Of a stretch of 64,000 nucleotides of DNA, positions 60,321 through 64,000 are shown one piece after another. The notes beneath the pieces were generated by a model. The model had not been told where the DNA came from, did not search any database, and was given only the letters and a program-made list of their open reading frames with translations. Source of the stretch: Candidatus Bathyarchaeota archaeon (GTDB taxonomy: Archaea > Thermoproteota > Bathyarchaeia > TCS64); the NCBI GenBank assembly GCA_018396865.1, contig JAGTRB010000009.1:34466-98465 (forward strand), in the 5' to 3' direction. Positions within the stretch are counted from its first letter, which is position 1, and each line of letters starts with the position of its first letter. The position numbers were made by a program, and so were the translations under genes.

Positions 60321-60395
60321 GCAATAACTAGTGCAGCTTTACTTAAAATAGAGAAAGGAAAAACCTGTTTTAAGTAATTTTGTACTAGTTATTGC
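60321..60395. repeat. Long imperfect palindrome (31-bp arms)
   Basis: GCAATAACTAGT at 60321 is the exact reverse complement of ACTAGTTATTGC at 60384-60395. Inward, TACTTAAAA pairs as well, so 26 of 31 positions match in arms around a loop of about 13 nt. It overlaps the end of a degenerate small frame and lies in AT-rich DNA before the vapBC promoter. Confidence 0.6.
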
Positions 60396-60530
60396 AAATT
60401 GTTTCTTCATCATTAAAGCGGACGCAACAAAATCAAATGTTACAGTTGATAAATCATTTGACTGTTTTGAGATAGCTTCAATAAGTATCTCTGCTGCTCT
60501 ACCCTTATCCGGAGAGAAACAAGCTCCCAT
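60339..60530 (-). pseudogene. Possible degenerate PIN-domain remnant
   Basis: The 63-codon frame has FDFVASALMMKKQFAITSTKLLKTGFSFLYF, which resembles the final helix and strand of a VapC PIN domain (compare the standard A-L-T-x-D-x-H-F-x-x-A-G-F pattern), but with Thr-Ser-Thr in place of the last acidic residue. The N-terminal part does not match. Part of the tail lies in the long palindrome. It may be a decayed toxin or a chance frame. Confidence 0.3.
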
Positions 60531-60635
60531 AGCCGGACTTTCAGTGCTCAGAGTGGTGTAGTTGAGAATTGTTCTAGGTCAGCGGATTCTGTATGTAGCC
60601 TCAGCGGCTCACCTTCCTGCCGGCAATCAGATAGG

Positions 60636-60643
60636 TTTATATA
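60636..60643 (+). promoter_or_regulatory. TATA box of vapBC
   Basis: TTTATATA lies 25-32 nt before the ATG at 60668, so the start site would almost coincide with the start codon and the transcript would be leaderless. Confidence 0.55.
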
Positions 60644-60667
60644 ATTGTTTCATCAATTTTAATTGAA

Positions 60668-60862
60668 ATGAGCACAACAATTACAATTACAATTGAAACG
60701 AAGAGGCTATTAGAGAAGATTAAGGGAGAGCTCAGCTGGGATGATTTCCTGAGGAAGTTAACGCTAGACCTCATAAGTAAGGAGAGGGAGGATAATAGGA
60801 AACTTCTTATGGAGTTGTTGGAAGAGGAGCCAAAGAGAGTAAAATGGGCGAGAGAATACTGA
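60668..60862 (+). CDS. vapB: VapB-like antitoxin
   Basis: The 64-residue protein has an N-terminal beta segment (STTITITIETKRLLEKIK) and a helical tail rich in charged residues (LLMELLEEEPKRVKWAREY). This is the layout of archaeal VapB antitoxins. It overlaps the vapC start by 19 nt. The antitoxin normally neutralises VapC and binds its own promoter, which here lies directly before the start. Confidence 0.75.
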   Translation: MSTTITITIETKRLLEKIKGELSWDDFLRKLTLDLISKEREDNRKLLMELLEEEPKRVKWAREY

Positions 60863-61209
60863 TCGACACAGATGTACTAATAGATTATGTTAAAGGAAAG
60901 ACAGATCTTCCATTAGAGAATATTTACTTAATATCTGAGATAACTCTATATGAGTTTATTAGAGCGACCAAAGATCCTGAGAGAGCCAAAGAGTTACTCT
61001 CTAGAGAATTTATTATTATGTGGAATGATAATGAAATTCTTGAAACTGCAAGCCACCTTTATAGAAAGTTATCTGATGATGGATTGATGATTGAGGATGC
61101 AGATGTAATTATCGGCGCTACAGCAATTAGCAAAAAACTGAAATTATATACTAATAATAAAGATCATTTCAAGAGATTAGAGACCTTTGGATTAAAATTT
61201 TATGAATAA
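60844..61209 (+). CDS. vapC: VapC toxin, PIN-domain ribonuclease
   Basis: The 121-residue protein has the PIN fold: catalytic D8 in LIDTDVLIDYV, a middle Glu in ITLYEFIRA, acidic residues in GLMIEDADVIIGATA, and the final TNNKDHFKRL. The last acidic site is N-N-K-D rather than the usual T-x-D. It is the toxin partner of VapB and probably cleaves RNA. AT-rich sequence follows, and the composition of both vapBC genes is more AT-rich than the surroundings, which fits a mobile module. Confidence 0.85.
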   Translation: MGERILIDTDVLIDYVKGKTDLPLENIYLISEITLYEFIRATKDPERAKELLSREFIIMWNDNEILETASHLYRKLSDDGLMIEDADVIIGATAISKKLKLYTNNKDHFKRLETFGLKFYE

Positions 61210-61305
61210 AATTTGTTTACTCAATTATTTATATATTAAGCTCAAGAAAATTAAATGAGGAAGTCTAAAGAAGAAAACATAAACGATTTGAAATGAGATC
61301 TTAGA

Positions 61306-61860
61306 TTAGATTATGTAATGGCTTTCGACTCTCTCGAAGTCTCGGATCAGTTCTAGGTTCATGTCTTCTACTGCCTCCTCGTACTCCTCGATGTCTATAT
61401 CCAGCCATGGCCCGATAACCGCTGCCTTGGTCACAGGGTGGTCCTTCCCAAAGTTCTCGGCTGATATCTGGTAGGTTAGGGCTCTGACCTCCCTCTCGTC
61501 TATGTATCCAAGGCTGTGAAGATATTCGTGGAGGAGGAGGGTGAATATATTGGCCTTGCTCCTCGAGTCCAATGGTCTCTTCATAAGTCGTCTATTGATG
61601 ATTATCTCGTTCGTCCCTATTGGGTGGAATCCACCCACCCTGATGGGTAGGTTCCCCATGTAGAGCATGAGCCCCACCCTGTGGATCCCTAGGGTATTCT
61701 TCACCGCCCTCTTGACCAGGGTGAATAGCTCACCATAGCTCTGTGCCCTCTCGAACTCTGAGGAAAGCAGGGTTGATCCCCTCGTTTCTTCGATCTCTAG
61801 ACTGCCTCCACCGATCTGACTCCTGGGACCCTTCTCCTGAGGTAGGTCTCCACACTCCAT
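61306..61860 (-). CDS. HExxH metallopeptidase-like protein
   Basis: From the ATG at 61860 the product has about 184 residues; the frame is open further to 62067, but that part is antiparallel noise inside the NifU-domain gene. The zinc motif HEYLHSLGYID (near 120 from this start) is preceded by EIIINRRLMKRP and KANIFTLLL. It is a small metalloprotease-like protein of archaea without a known substrate. The true start may be a few residues after the NifU stop (from a GTG near KNTLGIHRVG). It is transcribed in the same direction as the NifU-domain gene and probably co-translated. Confidence 0.62.
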   Translation of the reverse strand: MECGDLPQEKGPRSQIGGGSLEIEETRGSTLLSSEFERAQSYGELFTLVKRAVKNTLGIHRVGLMLYMGNLPIRVGGFHPIGTNEIIINRRLMKRPLDSRSKANIFTLLLHEYLHSLGYIDEREVRALTYQISAENFGKDHPVTKAAVIGPWLDIDIEEYEEAVEDMNLELIRDFERVESHYII

Positions 61861-62030
61861 TTCAGGGTCATCTGGGACATGGGGCAGCCCATGCAGGCTC
61901 CCTTGAGCCTCACCTTCACGACATCTCCCTCGATATCGACGAGTTCTATGTCTCCTCCCTCGAATTGGAGGTGCGGGCGAACCTCTTCCAGGGCCCTCTC
62001 CACATCTTCTCTTAGAGTCATCTCTTTCAT
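61797..62030 (-). CDS. NifU C-terminal-domain Fe-S scaffold protein
   Basis: The 77-residue protein has the NifU C-domain CxxC pair in GACMGCPMSQMTL, and the preceding PHLQFEGGDIELVDIEGDVVKVRLKG. It binds or carries an Fe-S cluster. It is the first gene of a two-gene unit with the metallopeptidase-like protein, whose start lies within the end of this gene or just beyond it. Confidence 0.85.
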   Translation of the reverse strand: MKEMTLREDVERALEEVRPHLQFEGGDIELVDIEGDVVKVRLKGACMGCPMSQMTLKWSVETYLRRRVPGVRSVEAV

Positions 62031-62183
62031 AGGAGTGGACCGGCATGGGTATATAAAGCTTGGTCACTAGTCTTCCAGGCGACTTAACTCTCTAACTTGG
62101 ACAAATTAAGGAGTTATGAGAATCTCAACTGTCGAGGTGCCATCTTTATTTTATCCTGGTTCATCATTTATCAAGGGATGTGG

Positions 62184-63479
62184 ATGAAGAAGATAAGCAT
62201 CGTTGCAGCAGGGGACTCCCTCATCACCATGAGGCTCTCCATGCATTCTGAGCCTTCCTTCATGAGGCTTGTGGAGCTTGTTAGGGGGGCTGATGCTGCC
62301 TTCACAAACCTCGAGACTACGGTTCACGACTATGATGGCTACCCGGCCGCCGAGAGCGGTGGAACGTGGACCAGGGCCCCTAGGGAGGTTCTGGACGACC
62401 TTATGTGGATGGGTTTCAACATGGTCTCAACCGCCAACAACCATAGCGTGGACTACATGTATGGGGGGCTGGAGGCCACCATCGAGAACCTGGACGAGGT
62501 TGGTCTAGCCCATGCAGGGACGGGTTTAGACCTCTCAGAGGCCATGCAGCCGGCCTACCTAGAGACCAGCGGGGGGAGGATCGCCCTTATAGCGGCCTGC
62601 TCCACCTTCCCATCCTTCGGCAGGGCTGGATTGGGGCGCCCAGACCTACAAGGGAGGCCCGGCCTCAACCCTCTGAGGTATGAGACATACTATGTTGTTA
62701 GAAAGGAGACCGTAGAGGTTCTAAGGGGCTTGTCGAAGGAACTTGGGCTTGAGGAGGTTTTCCAGCCTCCAGACGCCTACTACTTCCTTAGGAACAGGTT
62801 CGTGGTCGGCGAAGAGCTGGGCGTCCACACGAAGCCTCATAAGGGGGATATGGATAGAAACTTGGAGATCGTGAGGGAGGCCTCTAGGCAGGCAGACTGG
62901 GTCTTGTTCTCTCTCCACGCCCATGAGGGTAGGGAGGCAGAGGAGGAGCGTCCGGCCGAGTTCATCGAGGAGTTCTCGAGGGCGTGTATAGATGCGGGGG
63001 CCCACGCCGTCCTTTGCCACGGCCACCACGCCATAAGGGGCATCGAGATCAGGGGCGGCAGGCCCATCCTCTACGGCCTTGGGAACTTCATATTCCAGAA
63101 TGAGACTGTTACTAAGCAGCCCGCCGAGTTCTATGAGAGGTATGGCCTAGACCCCTTGAAGGGAACCCCCTCCGACGCCTATGATGCCAGGCAGAAGGCC
63201 CCACCCAGGCCAGGATATCCGATTAGGAAGTGGTTCACGGAGGATGAGAAGTACTGGTTGAGCTTCATCACCTCGATGAGGTTTGAGGGGGATAGGCTCA
63301 AGGAGCTGAAGCTCTACCCAGTAGAGCTAGGTCAGAGTAGGCCCAGGTCTCAGAGGGGTCGCCCGATGCTGGCGGAGCCCGGGGTTGCTGAGGTCGTCTT
63401 GGAGAGGTTGAGGGAGCTCTCTAGGCCCTATGGGACCGAGATCGAGGTCGAGGAGGGCGTGGGTCTGGTGAAGCTTTGA
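62184..63479 (+). CDS. CapA-family metallophosphatase-like protein
   Basis: From the ATG at 62184 (MKKISIVAAGDS) the protein has about 431 residues; the frame is open upstream to 62097, but a TATA-like element (TTTATTTTAT at about 62145) and an AAGGGA site support the later start. It has the CapA motifs GDSLI, NLETTVHD, ANNHSVDYMYGG, SLHAHEG and GHGHHAIRGIE. The family includes PgsA of poly-gamma-glutamate synthesis and related hydrolases. No signal peptide and no other capsule gene is near, so the function is open. Its end overlaps the convergent pop5 gene by 52 nt. Confidence 0.82.
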   Translation: MKKISIVAAGDSLITMRLSMHSEPSFMRLVELVRGADAAFTNLETTVHDYDGYPAAESGGTWTRAPREVLDDLMWMGFNMVSTANNHSVDYMYGGLEATIENLDEVGLAHAGTGLDLSEAMQPAYLETSGGRIALIAACSTFPSFGRAGLGRPDLQGRPGLNPLRYETYYVVRKETVEVLRGLSKELGLEEVFQPPDAYYFLRNRFVVGEELGVHTKPHKGDMDRNLEIVREASRQADWVLFSLHAHEGREAEEERPAEFIEEFSRACIDAGAHAVLCHGHHAIRGIEIRGGRPILYGLGNFIFQNETVTKQPAEFYERYGLDPLKGTPSDAYDARQKAPPRPGYPIRKWFTEDEKYWLSFITSMRFEGDRLKELKLYPVELGQSRPRSQRGRPMLAEPGVAEVVLERLRELSRPYGTEIEVEEGVGLVKL

Positions 63480-63793
63480 GACCGTCTCCTCAGGGCCCTA
63501 AGGGTGCCGGAGACCCCTTTAACTTGTATGGAGGCAGGAAGCCCTTCGAGGCTTGTTATGTAGGCGAGGGATGCCCTGACCTGCCTAAGCTGGGTGTGGC
63601 TGCATCTTAATATCCCCATCTTCTCCTTCACATCGTATTCTATGAGTTGGGGGTTGGCTTGGGAGAGGACCTTTAAACCATATAGGGTTAAGATGCCTCT
63701 AATAATGGCCTCTTCAAGGGTCTTCTCTCCGGGGCCCACTTCTGAGACTATTTGGAACATGAGGTATCTGCGCCTCGCCTCCCTAACGGGCAT
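63428..63793 (-). CDS. rnp2: RNase P protein component 2 (Pop5)
   Basis: The 121-residue protein has the Pop5 core: RRRYLMFQIVSE, EEAIIRGILTLYGLKVLSQANPQLIEY, and GILRCSHTQLRQVRASLAYI. The last about 20 residues are a basic/polar tail (RRRSQSFTRPTPSSTSISVP) that overlaps the convergent CapA gene; it may be a chance extension. It starts within the end of rpp30 (11-nt overlap), the common archaeal rpp30-pop5 order. Confidence 0.88.
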   Translation of the reverse strand: MPVREARRRYLMFQIVSEVGPGEKTLEEAIIRGILTLYGLKVLSQANPQLIEYDVKEKMGILRCSHTQLRQVRASLAYITSLEGLPASIQVKGVSGTLRALRRRSQSFTRPTPSSTSISVP

Positions 63794-64000
63794 CTCCGAC
63801 CACCCTCACTCCCGGGGCGACGAACCCTGGGGCCATCTTCCCCCTGTTCCTCTCCACTATCATCAACGGGTTTCGGGATATCATCTCCTTACCTTCCCCC
63901 TCCTCCACTGAGAGGAGGTCTAGGAGGGCGACGATCTCCCTGGGGCTCCTCATCAAAATGGGAGAGTCTGCCCCGCTTGAGACGACCACCGGGACATCCT
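63783..64000 (-). CDS. rnp3: RNase P protein component 3 (Rpp30), partial at window edge
   Basis: This is the C-terminal 70 or so residues of the TIM-barrel RNase P subunit: VVVSSGADSPILMRSPREIVALLDLL, a characteristic Rpp30 end. The gene runs in from the right edge of the window, so its start lies outside. It overlaps the pop5 start by 11 nt. Confidence 0.85.
   Translation of the reverse strand, partial: DVPVVVSSGADSPILMRSPREIVALLDLLSVEEGEGKEMISRNPLMIVERNRGKMAPGFVAPGVRVVGDAR

Noticed and set aside
61861..62067. N-terminal extension of the metallopeptidase frame
   Set aside because: It is an out-of-frame reading of the NifU-domain gene, with Arg/Gly/Pro-rich sequence and no family match.
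1..64000. CRISPR arrays, rRNA genes, 7S RNA or transposase genes
   Set aside because: I looked for regularly spaced repeats, conserved RNA segments and transposase-like frames and saw none.

Overview
The window looks like a chromosomal segment of a TACK-superphylum archaeon outside the classical Crenarchaeota, most likely a Bathyarchaeia-like lineage. The archaeal assignment is firm: TATA-box promoters, TFB, Gar1, SRP19, LSm, L30e, S8e, L37e, Pop5/Rpp30 RNase P proteins, a DGGGP-type UbiA prenyltransferase, and an A1-U72 tRNA-Gln with a bulge-helix-bulge intron. The finer placement is inference. It rests mainly on an RNA polymerase large subunit in which A' and A'' are one uninterrupted chain, beside an unsplit RpoB. 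GC is moderate to high, with AGG/AGA arginine and ATA isoleucine codons dominant.

Layout. 0.4-7 kb: a DUF362 ferredoxin-like protein, an SDR epimerase with a small helical partner, and two paralogous N-acyl-D-amino-acid deacylase-type amidohydrolases. 7.1-8.1 kb: a decayed stretch with a headless PIN-domain fragment and two inverted repeats. 8.1-19.2 kb: a SIMPL protein, then a long run of minus-strand genes: a cysteine-rich protein, four membrane-protein genes of unknown function, a B12-type radical SAM protein with a possible acetyltransferase, a barrel-sandwich/KOW-like protein with a GlmL-family ASKHA protein, and a JAMM-domain protein. This is the least explained part of the window and the best candidate for an undescribed system. 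19.3-21.2 kb: a HAD hydrolase, an unknown protein, and LSm with L37e.

21.8-32.9 kb is the information-processing core: rpoB-rpoA(fused)-rpl30e-nusA on plus, tuf-rps10 on minus, and rps12-rps7 on plus. It is a rearranged version of the usual archaeal string. 32.9-46 kb is mostly metabolism and transport: DGGGP synthase, an FtsX/ABC cluster, an acidic zinc-ribbon protein, threonine dehydratase, a nucleoside hydrolase with a PfkB kinase, a YbaK deacylase, a SelA-like PLP enzyme, an HD phosphohydrolase and PurD.

46.3-58 kb: tRNA-Gln, a first TFB, DUF373, a cis-prenyltransferase, an M24 peptidase, the SMC-ScpA-ScpB condensin operon, then S8e, SRP19, Gar1 and a second TFB. 58-64 kb: cysteine synthase, two flavoproteins, a vapBC module preceded by a long imperfect palindrome, a metallopeptidase with a NifU-domain protein, a CapA-family protein, and the Pop5/Rpp30 pair running off the right edge. 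No CRISPR array, transposase gene or rRNA was seen.
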